Source: Shewanella benthica KT99 (GTDB lineage Bacteria; Pseudomonadota; Gammaproteobacteria; Enterobacterales; Shewanellaceae). Taken from it: DNA of 64,000 nucleotides. The DNA is taken from assembly GCF_000172075.1 (NCBI RefSeq), contig NZ_ABIC01000026.1:1-64000 (forward strand), read 5' to 3'. The position numbers and the translations under genes are program-made. How positions within the stretch are numbered: the first letter of the stretch is position 1; each line of letters starts with the position of its first letter. Of the stretch, positions 17,004 to 27,724 are shown in pieces. The notes below the pieces were generated by a model that searched no databases, was not told the origin of the DNA, and was given only the letters and a program-made list of their open reading frames with translations.

Positions 17004-18347
17004 ATGAAAAAAACCATAATAGCCAGTCTGTTATTAGCCTATTTAACCGGTGGCGCAACATGGGTTCAGGCGGCTAACCTAGATTCGGTAGCAGCGGACA
17101 GCGCACTCAATAGCAGTGAAGCTTGGCTTACCCAAGGCAATCAAACCGGCTTCAAGACTTGGTTGCCTAACTTGATGCAAACCTTCAATGCTCTGCCTGA
17201 AGTCGCTGCTCAAGAAGCCAGACGTACCCAAGCAGAGTTCAGCATCAGGGCGGCAGATCAAGCCATCTATAATCCAGAGCTGGGCGTGAGCTACCAAAAT
17301 GCCACCGACGATACTTATACTCTGGATATCAGTCAGACCCTAGATTGGGGTGATAAGCGCGGCGCCGCCACCCGTATCGCTCAACTTCAAGCCGAAATGT
17401 TACTTGCAGACATCACCTTAGAGCGAAGTCAAATGCTGGCAAGTGTGATTCAGGCGCTAGTAGAGCAATCCCAGAGCCGTAAGGCCCTGATTTTTCAACG
17501 GCGACAGCTTGCTTCGTCTAAGCGCTCTCTGGATATTGCCAGGCAGCAGTTACAGGTGGGAGACCTCTCATCGGTTGCCTTGCAGCTAGTACAGCTAGAT
17601 GTGGCCAGCCGCGCCGCCGAGTATGCTATGGCCGAACAGGACTCGATCACAGCCGATACTAATGTCTTGATGCTATTAGGTGAGAGTGAAACGGCTTTTA
17701 GTGGCTTTATCGGTTCATTGAGCCTGCCAAGCATGTCGAGGCAGATAGACCCAGAGCTTCCCGCATTAAAGAGTGCTTATCAAGCCGTTATGCTGACCAA
17801 GCTCAACGCCGAGCAAGTTAAAGCCGATACATCAGCCGATCCAACCATCAGCCTTAGCGCCGAACGTGAGGGCGATGAAAACAAGGTAGGCATAGGATTA
17901 TCCATTCCGCTGCAGATCCGCAATAACTACAGCGATACCTTAGCGGTGGCGAGTCAGGAGATTGCCATTGCCGAGCAAATTTATCTAGCGCAAGAGCGAG
18001 TGCTCAGGCAGCAACAGAAGAAGTTTTATCTGAGCATGCCCAGACTAACCGAGCGTTATCAAGAATGGCGTGATCTGGTGCTTAACGCGGGTCACGAGGC
18101 CGCATCTGGTCTGGCGCAGCAATGGCGCGCCGGTGACATAAATACCAGTGTTTACCTTCAGAGTCAGCGTCAACTGTCTACCAGTTACCTTGTTGGTTTG
18201 TCCCTGGAGACAGCCCTGTATACCAGTTGGCTCGATTGGATGGGAGCCAGTGGTCAGCTGGAAGCATATTTGAATGCTCAGTTACCAAGATTATCAAAGA
18301 CTAATCACTCTGGCTCAGGGAAAAACATCTCTTCGGCTAAGTACTAA
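17004..18347 (+). CDS. czcC: outer membrane channel of a heavy-metal RND efflux system (CzcC type)
   Basis: 447 aa from ATG 17004 with AGGATA upstream; a TTG at 16968 is less likely. Signal peptide MKKTIIASLLLAYLTGGATWVQA. Long helical repeats of the TolC/OEP family follow, for example EVAAQEARRTQAEFSIRAAD and EQSQSRKALIFQRRQLASS, each half ending in a beta segment. It provides the outer membrane tunnel for the CzcB-CzcA pump. First gene of the three-gene operon, 20 bases from czcB. The metal (Co, Zn, Cd or Cu/Ag) cannot be read from the sequence. Confidence 0.82.
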   Translation: MKKTIIASLLLAYLTGGATWVQAANLDSVAADSALNSSEAWLTQGNQTGFKTWLPNLMQTFNALPEVAAQEARRTQAEFSIRAADQAIYNPELGVSYQNATDDTYTLDISQTLDWGDKRGAATRIAQLQAEMLLADITLERSQMLASVIQALVEQSQSRKALIFQRRQLASSKRSLDIARQQLQVGDLSSVALQLVQLDVASRAAEYAMAEQDSITADTNVLMLLGESETAFSGFIGSLSLPSMSRQIDPELPALKSAYQAVMLTKLNAEQVKADTSADPTISLSAEREGDENKVGIGLSIPLQIRNNYSDTLAVASQEIAIAEQIYLAQERVLRQQQKKFYLSMPRLTERYQEWRDLVLNAGHEAASGLAQQWRAGDINTSVYLQSQRQLSTSYLVGLSLETALYTSWLDWMGASGQLEAYLNAQLPRLSKTNHSGSGKNISSAKY

Positions 18348-18367
18348 TTCAGATAGGAACGCGAGTT

Positions 18368-19612
18368 ATGAACACGATTAACACCAGATTTAACCGCATT
18401 GGCATGGATATGAACACGCAAAATCAAGCTGTAGCACCATTTCATCTGAGTGCGCTTGCCAGAGCCATGAGCTTTGCATTTTTAATGACCTTGACCGCCG
18501 CTGTTGCAACCCCGTCAACGGCATTTGCCGGAGAAGGTCATGATCAGGTTGCAGAAAAATCTGAGATACCTGCTAAAAGTGATGGTCACGGTGCAGAGGA
18601 AAGTGAAGAGGAACATGCGCTTAAGCTAACGGCTGTGCAGCAAGCCCTTGCCGGTATCGAGGTGACGCGACTCTCCGAGGAGATATTCAGCTTAGAGGCG
18701 GTTGCCACGGCGACTCTGGTTGTAGACAGAGACAGAACCATGACCTTGGCGCCCCAAGTCGATGTACGAGTATTGGCGCGTCATGTGGTTCCGGGCCAGG
18801 AAGTGAGTCAGGGCGACCCCTTGTTAACGCTTGGTGGTGTGGCGGTAGCTCAGGCTCAGGCCGATTATATTAATGCCGCGGCCGAGTGGAGCCGGGTTAA
18901 GCGCATGGGCAAGAGTGCCGTCAGTGCCAGTCGCCGTCTGCAGGCTCAAGTAGATGCCGAGCTTAAGCGTGCCATTCTCGAGGCGATGAAGATGACATCG
19001 GCGCAGATCACCAAATTAGCGTCAACCCCTAGCACTATCGGTAGCTATCAGTTATTAGCCCCGATAGATGGCCGCGTGCAGCAAGATCTTGCCATGTTAG
19101 GCCAAGTGATCACCTCGGGGACCGCACTGATGCAGCTCACCGACGAATCACATCTCTGGGTCGAGGCTCAGGTTACTCCGGCTCAGTCGGAAAACATCCG
19201 TGTCGGCAGTGAAGCCTTAGTACGTGTTGGTGACAGAAGCATCAAAGCCAAAATCATCGGCCGCTCACATGAGCTAAACAGTGTGACGCGCACCGAGCAG
19301 ATTTTGCTGAGTCTGGAAAATATCGGTCATGTGCTCCATGCCGGCCAGTTTGCCGAGCTTTACTTGCCTAATGCGATACGAGGAGGAGTGATCTTACCCG
19401 ACGCGGCCCTGACTCGTGGCGAAGATGGCGATTGGCAGGTGTTTATTCAGGATGAAGATGGCTTCGAGGCGGTAGAGGTCGAAGTGGTTGAGCGTCAGCG
19501 CGGCATGAACCTGGTTCGTGGCCTGACGCCTGGCAGTACTGTGGTGGTATCCGGGGCCTTTTTTCTGGCCTCTGAACTGGCTAAGTCCGGCTTCGCTATC
19601 CACAACCACTAA
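18368..19612 (+). CDS. czcB: periplasmic adaptor of a heavy-metal RND efflux system (CzcB type)
   Basis: 414 aa. After a signal peptide (SFAFLMTLTAAVATPSTAFA) comes a His/acid-rich stretch (GHDQVAEK, DGHGAEESEEEH), usual at the N-terminus of CzcB-like adaptors and a possible metal site. The membrane fusion core follows: lipoyl-like halves (PGQEVSQGDPLL and LLAPIDGRVQQDL) flank a helical hairpin, then a beta-barrel domain. It links the inner membrane pump CzcA to CzcC. Start ATG 18368 with AGGAACG upstream; 26 bases before czcA. Confidence 0.85.
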   Translation: MNTINTRFNRIGMDMNTQNQAVAPFHLSALARAMSFAFLMTLTAAVATPSTAFAGEGHDQVAEKSEIPAKSDGHGAEESEEEHALKLTAVQQALAGIEVTRLSEEIFSLEAVATATLVVDRDRTMTLAPQVDVRVLARHVVPGQEVSQGDPLLTLGGVAVAQAQADYINAAAEWSRVKRMGKSAVSASRRLQAQVDAELKRAILEAMKMTSAQITKLASTPSTIGSYQLLAPIDGRVQQDLAMLGQVITSGTALMQLTDESHLWVEAQVTPAQSENIRVGSEALVRVGDRSIKAKIIGRSHELNSVTRTEQILLSLENIGHVLHAGQFAELYLPNAIRGGVILPDAALTRGEDGDWQVFIQDEDGFEAVEVEVVERQRGMNLVRGLTPGSTVVVSGAFFLASELAKSGFAIHNH

Positions 19613-19638
19613 TCTCTTAAAAGTTAAGGAGCTCTCTT

Positions 19639-22600
19639 ATGTTACAGAGACTGATTGAGGTTGCTATCCGCAATCGACTCATGGTGGTGCTGGCGCTTAT
19701 TGCTGTCGCGATAGCCAGTGTGATCATGTTACCCAAATTGAATCTGGATGCCTTTCCCGATGTTACCAACGTACAAGTTATCGTCAACACCGAGGCCGAA
19801 GGGTTAGCGGCAGAAGAAGTGGAGAAGTTAATCAGTTATCCGGTCGAGTCGGCCATGTATGCCTTGCCTGCCGTGACTGAGGTACGTTCGTTATCTCGCA
19901 CTGGTTTATCCGTAGTGACCGTGGTGTTTGCCGAAGGCACAGATATCTATTTTGCCCGTCAGCAGGTGTTCGAACAGCTGCAGGCAGCCAGAGAGATGAT
20001 CCCCGATGGTATCGGTGTGCCCGAAATTGGCCCAAACAGCTCAGGTCTAGGTCAGATTTATCAGTATATTCTGCGCGCCGAACCCGGCTCAGGTATAGAT
20101 ATGGCCGAATTGCGTAGTCTCAACGACTACCTGGTTAAGCTCATCATGATGCCTGTGGCTGGGGTGACCGAGGTGCTCTCATTCGGTGGTGATGTGCGTC
20201 AATATCAGGTGCAGATCGACCCGAATAAGCTGCGCAGTTATGGCCTCTCCATGGGGCAAGTGATCACAGCGCTGGAGAGCAATAACCGCAACGCAGGTGG
20301 CTGGTTTATGGAACAGGGTCAGGAGCAACTGGTTGTTCGTGGCTATGGTCTCTTGCCGGCGGGTGATGCAGGGCTTAAAGCCATTGCTCAGATCCCCTTG
20401 ACCGAAGTGGCGGGAACCCCAGTCCGGGTCGGCGATATCGCCAATGTGGCTTACGGCAGAGAAATTCGTGTCGGCGCGGTGACCATGACTCGCCGTGACG
20501 AGGCGGGTAACCCTCAAAACTTGGGTGAAGTCGTTGCCGGGGTTATCCTCAAACGCATGGGGGCCAACACTAAGGCGACCATAGATGATATTAATGCCAG
20601 AACTTCACTGGTTGAGCAGGCGCTTCCTGATGGTGTCACCTTCGAGGTGTTTTACGATCAGGCGGATCTGGTTGATCAGGCGGTGACCACGGTGCGTGAT
20701 GCCCTCTTGATGGCGTTCATGTTCATCGTGGTGATCTTGGCGCTGTTCTTAGTCAACATCCGCGCCACCATGTTGGTGTTACTGTCTATTCCGGTTTCTA
20801 TCGGCATGGCGCTGATAGTGATGTCATATTTCGGTATGTCGGCAAACCTGATGTCCTTAGGTGGACTTGCGGTGGCTATCGGTATGTTGGTGGATGGCTC
20901 AGTGGTGATGGTGGAGAACATCTTCAAGCATCTGACTCAACCGGACAGACAGCATCTTAACGATGCCCGTAGTCGCGCCGATGGCGAGGCTGACCCTTAT
21001 CATGCCGACGAAGATGGCGTAGGGACACCGGCCCATGGCAAAACATCTTCGGCCATCGATATGCGTATCATGCTGGCGGCCAAGGAAGTCTGTAGCCCTA
21101 TCTTCTTCGCAACGGCCATCATCATAGTGGTATTTGCGCCTCTGTTTGCCCTGGAAGGCGTCGAAGGTAAGCTGTTTCAGCCCATGGCTATAAGTATCAT
21201 ATTGGCCATGTTGTCGTCCTTATTGGTGGCACTCGTTGCCGTACCGGCTCTGGCAGTTTATCTGTTTAAGCGTGGTATCACCCCCAGAGAAAGTGTGCTG
21301 CTTAAGCCTATCGAGTCTGTGTATCGTCGCTTGTTGACGGTAACCATGGCGCGTCCTAAGACGGTAGCAGTCACGGCTGTGACACTCTTTGTGCTGAGCA
21401 TGTCCTTGCTGCCACGTTTAGGCACCGAGTTTGTACCCGAGCTTGAAGAGGGCACCATTAACCTGAGGATCACCCTAGCGCCGACGGCGAGCCTACAGAC
21501 CTCAATCGATGTTGCGCCTAAGATAGAGAAGCTGTTACTCGAGTTCCCCGAGGTAGAATATGCCCTGAGTCGCATCGGTGCCCCCGAGCTTGGCGGCGAT
21601 CCTGAGCCCGTGAGTAATATCGAGATCTATATTGGCCTCAAACCAGTGGAAGAGTGGCAGTCGGCTTCGAGCCGAATCGAGCTGCAGAAGTTGATGGAGG
21701 AGAAAATCAGTGTCTTCCCAGGCTTGCTGTTCACCTTCTCTCAGCCCATTGCCACCCGAGTCGATGAACTGCTATCGGGCGTCAAGGCTCAGCTGGCGAT
21801 CAAGATTTTTGGCCCAGATTTAGATGTGTTATCAGCCAGCGGCGAGAGGCTCTCTGAGCTGGTAGCAAAAATACCGGGTGCAGTGGATGTGTCACTGGAA
21901 CAGGTCAGTGGTGAGGCTCAGTTAGTGGTGAGACCTAAGCGTGATGTGCTGGCGCGTTATGGTATCAGTGTCGATGAGATCATGAGCCTGGTTAGCCAAG
22001 GTATAGGAGGAGTAAGTGCCGGACAAGTGATCGATGGCAACGCCAGATACGACATCAATGTGCGTCTCGCCGAGCAATATCGTAACTCGCCGGATGCCCT
22101 GAGAGATCTTCTCCTCAACGGCGTCAACGGTGCTACGGTACGTTTAGGCGAAGTGGCCAGTGTCGAAGTCGAGATGGCGCCGCCAAATATTCGCCGCGAT
22201 GATGTGCAGCGCCGGGTCGTGGTGCAGGCCAACGTCTCTGGCCGCGACATGGGTTCGGTGGTCAATGACATCTACGCCATTATTCCACAGGCTAACTTGC
22301 CTGCGGGTTATACCGTGGTTGTCGGTGGTCAGTATGAGAATCAGCAAAGAGCCCAGCAGAAACTCATGTTAGTCGTGCCTATTTCTATCGGTTTGATTGC
22401 CCTGTTACTCTTCTTCTCATTTGGCTCGCTTAAGCAAGTCGCTCTCATCATGGCGAACGTGCCACTGGCCTTAATCGGTGGTGTGGTTGCCCTGTTTATC
22501 AGCGGTACTTATTTATCGGTTCCTAGCTCCATCGGCTTTATCACCTTGTTCGGTGTCGCCGTGCTTAACGGTGTGGTGCTGGTGGACTCGATTAACCAGA

Positions 22601-22884
22601 GAAGACAGCAGGCATTGCGAGAAGCTACCGGGACTCTTGGCCAAGGGGAAAGCCTCTATGATTCGGTCTATGAAGGCACGGTAGGGCGCTTGCGTCCGGT
22701 ATTGATGACGGCACTGACCTCGGCGCTCGGCCTTATTCCTATCTTGATCTCAACTGGGGTAGGCAGTGAAATTCAGCAGCCCTTGGCCGTGGTGATTATC
22801 GGTGGCTTGTTTAGCTCCACTGCGTTGACGCTACTGGTCTTGCCGACCCTGTATCGCTGGATCTATAGAAGTGAAGAGAGCTAG
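19639..22884 (+). CDS. czcA: heavy-metal RND efflux pump (CzcA type)
   Basis: 1081 aa, 12 predicted membrane helices, proton-driven export of divalent or monovalent metal ions. Marks of the HME subfamily are LDAFPDVTNVQV at the start, GRTGLSVVTVVF, and helix 4 AIGMLVDGSVVMVEN with the conserved Asp and Glu. After that helix there is an unusual stretch of about 45 residues rich in D, H, R and E (DRQHLNDARSRADGEADPYH and on) before MLAAKEV; most relatives have a much shorter loop. Start ATG 19639 with AAGGAG upstream. The metal specificity is not certain. Confidence 0.88.
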   Translation: MLQRLIEVAIRNRLMVVLALIAVAIASVIMLPKLNLDAFPDVTNVQVIVNTEAEGLAAEEVEKLISYPVESAMYALPAVTEVRSLSRTGLSVVTVVFAEGTDIYFARQQVFEQLQAAREMIPDGIGVPEIGPNSSGLGQIYQYILRAEPGSGIDMAELRSLNDYLVKLIMMPVAGVTEVLSFGGDVRQYQVQIDPNKLRSYGLSMGQVITALESNNRNAGGWFMEQGQEQLVVRGYGLLPAGDAGLKAIAQIPLTEVAGTPVRVGDIANVAYGREIRVGAVTMTRRDEAGNPQNLGEVVAGVILKRMGANTKATIDDINARTSLVEQALPDGVTFEVFYDQADLVDQAVTTVRDALLMAFMFIVVILALFLVNIRATMLVLLSIPVSIGMALIVMSYFGMSANLMSLGGLAVAIGMLVDGSVVMVENIFKHLTQPDRQHLNDARSRADGEADPYHADEDGVGTPAHGKTSSAIDMRIMLAAKEVCSPIFFATAIIIVVFAPLFALEGVEGKLFQPMAISIILAMLSSLLVALVAVPALAVYLFKRGITPRESVLLKPIESVYRRLLTVTMARPKTVAVTAVTLFVLSMSLLPRLGTEFVPELEEGTINLRITLAPTASLQTSIDVAPKIEKLLLEFPEVEYALSRIGAPELGGDPEPVSNIEIYIGLKPVEEWQSASSRIELQKLMEEKISVFPGLLFTFSQPIATRVDELLSGVKAQLAIKIFGPDLDVLSASGERLSELVAKIPGAVDVSLEQVSGEAQLVVRPKRDVLARYGISVDEIMSLVSQGIGGVSAGQVIDGNARYDINVRLAEQYRNSPDALRDLLLNGVNGATVRLGEVASVEVEMAPPNIRRDDVQRRVVVQANVSGRDMGSVVNDIYAIIPQANLPAGYTVVVGGQYENQQRAQQKLMLVVPISIGLIALLLFFSFGSLKQVALIMANVPLALIGGVVALFISGTYLSVPSSIGFITLFGVAVLNGVVLVDSINQRRQQALREATGTLGQGESLYDSVYEGTVGRLRPVLMTALTSALGLIPILISTGVGSEIQQPLAVVIIGGLFSSTALTLLVLPTLYRWIYRSEES

Positions 22885-23089
22885 CTGTAAGAGGTAAACT
22901 GTAAGTAAAGCTAATGAGCTGGATATCTCATAGATCAATGTTGTGAGGTGGCTTTCAGTTATAACTTACAGCTTATGACTTATGACTTTTAATTAAGCTG
23001 GAAGCTTAAATGAGATGCGTAGCGTTAGTCTGCCGTCGCATCTTATACTGGCTAGGGTCACTTACTTTTCTGGTGAGTCGACTTATTAC

Positions 23090-23122
23090 GCGCAGCAGGA
23101 CGCTGCGCCTTTTTCTTTTTTC
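23090..23122 (+). terminator. rho-independent terminator downstream of czcA
   Basis: Stem GCGCAGC-aggac-GCTGCGC (23090-23108) followed by ctttttcttttttc. It lies 205 bases after the czcA stop. The rest of the gap 22885-23379 has only a loose inverted repeat (ctgtaag ... cttacag, 22905-22970) and a T-rich tract, with no gene. Confidence 0.8.
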
Positions 23123-23379
23123 ATGATTGCCCCCCCCTTCTGCCAATCCCTCTCTAAATTCGATTTAGTTACATTTTTTTCCATTTATTCATCTGCTGGC
23201 TAGGTTAATTGAAGCCCGTTAGTCGCTACATTTTCATAGCGCATGAAACATTTGTTAATTATTTTGGTGCTCACCTCATCCTGTTCACTTAATTAAGCAG
23301 CGGTTCTGTTTGTTGCGTAGTTGTTGTGTTTTTTGTTGTTTCTGTATAAAGTATTCAAAAACTAGGGAGAGTTAATAAT

Positions 23380-26300
23380 ATGGATATTGTTCGCCAACTA
23401 GTTACAGCCAGTGTTTTATTCGCTTTTTTTACTTCATTTAGTGCCGTATCAGGTTCTAAGGTTCCTGGAGATGATGAGTTTTCTAATTTAAGCGGCTATA
23501 ACAACGATATTGTGCAGTCCAAGATGCTGACAAATTTTGAACTAACTCCTCTCACCAAAGACTCTTTCGGTGACAGAATTGATTTAAGCAATGGTACGAT
23601 TCAGTTCAGTTATAAAGATGTTTCTATCCCGCTTAATTCTCAATTAGATATGTCCGTTAAACGGATATTTCAACCGACGACTCTAATGCAAAGTAATAAT
23701 AATAGCTTTGGTTCTGCTGGTTGGTATCTGGATATTCCCCATATCAATTTGTCACTCATGTTTAGGTTTAACCGTCTATCTCACGGTTGGGATACCAATC
23801 AAGAGTGCATCAATTTAAGTCAAGACCAAGGAGATATCGAAGTCGATGAGTCATGGAAGGGAGCAATATTACATGTGCCTGATCAGACTCATGAGGCTAT
23901 GTTGTACAACAAGATGAGTCAGGGGGGCAGACTTATCACTAAGTCAAATTGGAGCATCAACTGTTTCGCCCGCCAAGATGGAAAAGGCCAAGGTTTTAAA
24001 GCGACTTCTCCTAAAGGTGTGACATATTATTTTGATAATAAGCAAACCGTCATAACGAGTCTATTCGATCCAATTTGGAAAACAAGATACAGCCAAGGCT
24101 ATATGTATGTTTCTAAAATTGAAGACAGGTTTGGAAACTATATTAACTATGAATATTCTTCTGATAATAGCCAGTTACTCTCATTAAAGTCTAATGATGG
24201 TGCCGTGATTAGAATTTCTTATTTCGATGATGGTTTAAGAAAGATTATCGGGGGGATCAAAACGTATAGTGTGAATAGCTCGGGTAATGAAGTGTATACC
24301 GGTAAGCAATGGCAATATGTCTATGGTGACAATATCCATTTTGGTAAATGGTTAAAATCGGTAATTCTCCCAAATGGAAGTTCATGGGAATATGAGGGGT
24401 TTGGCTTAGGAATAGCGTATTCTCCTTCATTTAGAGTTCCCGAAGCAAAATGTGAAATCGATACCATGACAGGTGAAATTGGCGGTAGTACATATACTAA
24501 AGTAACACATCCTAATGGTGCTAAAGCCACTTTTGAAAGAGTGACTGAAATTAGTGGGTTTAGTAATCAGCCAAATTTTGATAATTATGTAAAAGCGCAG
24601 ACCATGAGAAGAGATCCCATTTTTAAACTGCACTATCATCCACGATGTTTTTTGGTCAAGCGGCTTAAGAAGAAAACTATTCAGAACATTAATGCAAGCT
24701 CAGTTTGGATTTATGATTTCGAAGAAGGTCTGGGCGGTTTCGTGGCTTCGGGGAACTCTAGTCCATATGATGGCGACCCCATCGCCACAGCAATGACAGG
24801 TAGTGTGCCGACACAATATGTCGATGCTATTAATTATCGCAGAGTCACTGTCACCAGGCCAGATCTTTCCAAAACGGTTAGCTATGTGAATCGTGATTAT
24901 GCTTCAATTTACCAAGGGAAAACGGTATACAGCGAAGAGTATTCTACCAATGGCGTAAAGCTATCCTCAACATTTAATGAGTTTGAACAATTCCCTCAGC
25001 AAACGGGAACAGACTTTACTCAGCATGCTAACACTAATGAACGATATAGACTCAATACTAAAAAAGTCACTTATCGTAATCTTTTACAAGATGGTACTGA
25101 TACGTTTTATACTGATTATTCTGGCTACGATCAATTTGGCAATCCTTCTCAAGTAAAAGCATCATCAGATGTCTCTTCTCTAAAGCATTACACCAAACGT
25201 CATTACTATAATGATTACACAAACTGGCTTATTGGTTTACCAACAAGCAGAGAGTTATCAAGTGATGGTGTCAACTGGTCTACAATCAATGAGTCCACGT
25301 ATTATTCGGCGACGGGAGGGTATAAATCTTCACCCTATCAGACAAAGGTGATGGGGAAAATACTCAAAAAAGTCAGTAGTTATCACGCTGATGGAAATGT
25401 AAAAAGAGTCGATTATGAAGGGGTATTACGCTACGAGTTATTTGAAGATTATTATCGGGGCCAAACTCGGAAAGTAACGTTGCCCTGCGCATTAACCAAT
25501 GGCTGTAATTCTATCAATGCCAGTAGTGCAAACACTATGGTGGCAAAGTTTGAAATTAATGCCGATGGTAGTACCAAAAGTGTCACTGATTTTAAGGGCA
25601 GTAAAACAAGTTATAGCTACAATCAAGCGGGTTGGGTGACTAAAGTCGACCACGGAGACAGTCGCTGGACAGATAAAAACATTAGCTACAGTAAAGTGAC
25701 TAGTGCTGGTGACGGCATATCCGGTAGCGGAATATTGGCAGGGCAGCAGAAACAAATTATCACTCAAGCTGGTTATCAAAAAACTATCTATTATGATGCG
25801 ATGTTGCGCAAAACGCTGACAAGGCAAAGAGATACCGCTGATAGTAGCAGTGCCCGTTACAACTCATATGAATTTGATTTTGAAAATCGCCCAATACAGC
25901 AATCTTTCCCGAGTAGCAGTGCTAGCAACACGACTGGTATGGAGACAGAGTATGATGCACTTGGCCGCGTTATATCTAATACCCGCCAAAGTGATAATGC
26001 TACTTCAACTATCGAATATCTTAGCGGTAACAAGCAAAGAGTCACCGATGCAAAAGGTAATGTAACCACCACAACCTATCTGGCTTATGGCAGCCCCAGT
26101 TACGATAAACCCACTTTGATACAAGCACCTGACAGTAGCAATACTTCTATTGCATATAATAAATTTGGCCAAGTCAGGTCGATTACTCAGGGTTCTGTTA
26201 CCGAAAAACGCTTGTATGACGGTTATCAACAACTGTGTAAAATCTATCGCCCTGAAACAGGAGTGACCGCTTATGGTTATAACGTTCAGCGTCAGCCAAT

Positions 26301-27711
26301 CTGGTATGCCGAAGGGACTAGTGGTGGTAGTAGCAGCTGCGCGGCATCATCGGTACCGCCATCGCATAAAGTGCTGTTGGGGTATGACAATCTCGGTCAG
26401 CTAAGAAGTGAGAATTTTCCGGACTCTACACCCGATAATACCTATAATTATGATGCGAATGGTAATTTATCCAGTCTAATATCTGGCAGTGGTAGTAGTG
26501 CCATTAGCTGGAGTTATCTGTACAACTCGCTAAACCTCATAGAGAAAGAAACCCTGTCAATGGACGGTAAAAGCTTCGTATTGGATTGGGGTTACAACAG
26601 TTTAGGCGCGGTATCGTCACTGAAATACCCTTCAGGAAAAACCATAAGTTATTCACCGAATGCCCTAGGTCAGGCCACGAAAGCTTCAGATGGCAGTATC
26701 AATTATGCCAGTAATGTTAAATATTATCCCAATGGTCAATTAAAGCAGCTGGCTTACGGCAATGGTATTGTGCGAAATGTTGCATTGGATACCACTGGAC
26801 GTATCGATGCCATCTCTGATACTAAAGAGAGTCGCTACCTCTTACGCTTAGACCCAAGTTATGACCGAAATGATAATCTTGCAGGCTTAATAGATTGGGT
26901 TGACCGCAGTAATGACATAGATAACATGAGTTATGATGGCCTGGACCGCTTGACGTCCGCCGACGGTAAGTGGGGCCGCGGCAGCTACAGTTACGATGGC
27001 TTAGGTAACATCTTAAGTCGCAGCATCAGTGGCTCTACGATTAACTATTCTTACAACACTTTGAATCGTTTGAACAATATTTCTGGTGCGTATCGCTATA
27101 GCTATGGTTACGATACTCGAGGCAATGTGACCCACAATGGCCGCTATGGCTTGGTCTTTAACCGAGCCAATCAGGTGAAGACAGCCAAAGGCATACCTTA
27201 TCGCTATGACGGTCATAACCGAAGGGTGAAAAAGAATAATGACTACAGTGTCTACAGCCAAGGTGGGCAATTGTTTTATCGTCAAAAATCCAACGGCAAC
27301 AAAACTGATACTGTTTATTTAGGTAAGCAGTTAATTGCTGAAATAGACCTCAATGGAACCTATACACCACCTGCGCCAAAATCAAGTGTGAGTATCAACT
27401 TTTCAGGTGGCGGAAGTGGAGGTGGTGGAAGTGATTGCCCTAAGGGGTTTGTGTGTCAATCTGTGAGCAGGATTCCTACACTACCTCCTACCGATAGCTA
27501 TGTGTTGTCATGGACGACAAGCAATGCAGATAGTTGTACAGGTACTGTGTTACGTAATGGTGGGATTCGAGAAACCTTGTCTGGTACCAGTAATTTAGGC
27601 ATTAACTTTTCGAATGATGGCGCAGTGTATGAGGCGCGGTTAACTTGTGTTAACAGCGGTGGCACGACGACTAAAATGGCTATTATTGGTGGTAATGGCA
27701 ATGAATACTAA
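23380..27711 (+). CDS. exported Rhs/YD-repeat protein, N-terminal part of a split Rhs
   Basis: 1443 aa. Signal peptide to about residue 25; ATG has AGGGAGAG upstream. From about 200 the protein is built of YD repeats (YDALGRVIS, YDNLGQLRSENFPD, YNYDANGNLSS, YSYDGLGNILSRS, YDTRGNVTHNG), which in Rhs/TC proteins form a beta-cage around a C-terminal cargo. The run ends at VYLGKQLIAEIDLNGT, where normal Rhs proteins continue with YQHTDxLGTP. Here it goes instead into a Pro and Gly-rich linker (GGGSGGGGSDC) and an Ig-like domain of about 80 residues with two cysteine pairs. The missing core is encoded by the next gene. Likely a cell-surface or secreted toxin-delivery protein. Confidence 0.8.
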   Translation: MDIVRQLVTASVLFAFFTSFSAVSGSKVPGDDEFSNLSGYNNDIVQSKMLTNFELTPLTKDSFGDRIDLSNGTIQFSYKDVSIPLNSQLDMSVKRIFQPTTLMQSNNNSFGSAGWYLDIPHINLSLMFRFNRLSHGWDTNQECINLSQDQGDIEVDESWKGAILHVPDQTHEAMLYNKMSQGGRLITKSNWSINCFARQDGKGQGFKATSPKGVTYYFDNKQTVITSLFDPIWKTRYSQGYMYVSKIEDRFGNYINYEYSSDNSQLLSLKSNDGAVIRISYFDDGLRKIIGGIKTYSVNSSGNEVYTGKQWQYVYGDNIHFGKWLKSVILPNGSSWEYEGFGLGIAYSPSFRVPEAKCEIDTMTGEIGGSTYTKVTHPNGAKATFERVTEISGFSNQPNFDNYVKAQTMRRDPIFKLHYHPRCFLVKRLKKKTIQNINASSVWIYDFEEGLGGFVASGNSSPYDGDPIATAMTGSVPTQYVDAINYRRVTVTRPDLSKTVSYVNRDYASIYQGKTVYSEEYSTNGVKLSSTFNEFEQFPQQTGTDFTQHANTNERYRLNTKKVTYRNLLQDGTDTFYTDYSGYDQFGNPSQVKASSDVSSLKHYTKRHYYNDYTNWLIGLPTSRELSSDGVNWSTINESTYYSATGGYKSSPYQTKVMGKILKKVSSYHADGNVKRVDYEGVLRYELFEDYYRGQTRKVTLPCALTNGCNSINASSANTMVAKFEINADGSTKSVTDFKGSKTSYSYNQAGWVTKVDHGDSRWTDKNISYSKVTSAGDGISGSGILAGQQKQIITQAGYQKTIYYDAMLRKTLTRQRDTADSSSARYNSYEFDFENRPIQQSFPSSSASNTTGMETEYDALGRVISNTRQSDNATSTIEYLSGNKQRVTDAKGNVTTTTYLAYGSPSYDKPTLIQAPDSSNTSIAYNKFGQVRSITQGSVTEKRLYDGYQQLCKIYRPETGVTAYGYNVQRQPIWYAEGTSGGSSSCAASSVPPSHKVLLGYDNLGQLRSENFPDSTPDNTYNYDANGNLSSLISGSGSSAISWSYLYNSLNLIEKETLSMDGKSFVLDWGYNSLGAVSSLKYPSGKTISYSPNALGQATKASDGSINYASNVKYYPNGQLKQLAYGNGIVRNVALDTTGRIDAISDTKESRYLLRLDPSYDRNDNLAGLIDWVDRSNDIDNMSYDGLDRLTSADGKWGRGSYSYDGLGNILSRSISGSTINYSYNTLNRLNNISGAYRYSYGYDTRGNVTHNGRYGLVFNRANQVKTAKGIPYRYDGHNRRVKKNNDYSVYSQGGQLFYRQKSNGNKTDTVYLGKQLIAEIDLNGTYTPPAPKSSVSINFSGGGSGGGGSDCPKGFVCQSVSRIPTLPPTDSYVLSWTTSNADSCTGTVLRNGGIRETLSGTSNLGINFSNDGAVYEARLTCVNSGGTTTKMAIIGGNGNEY

Positions 27712-27724
27712 GGGAGCAGCAAGG

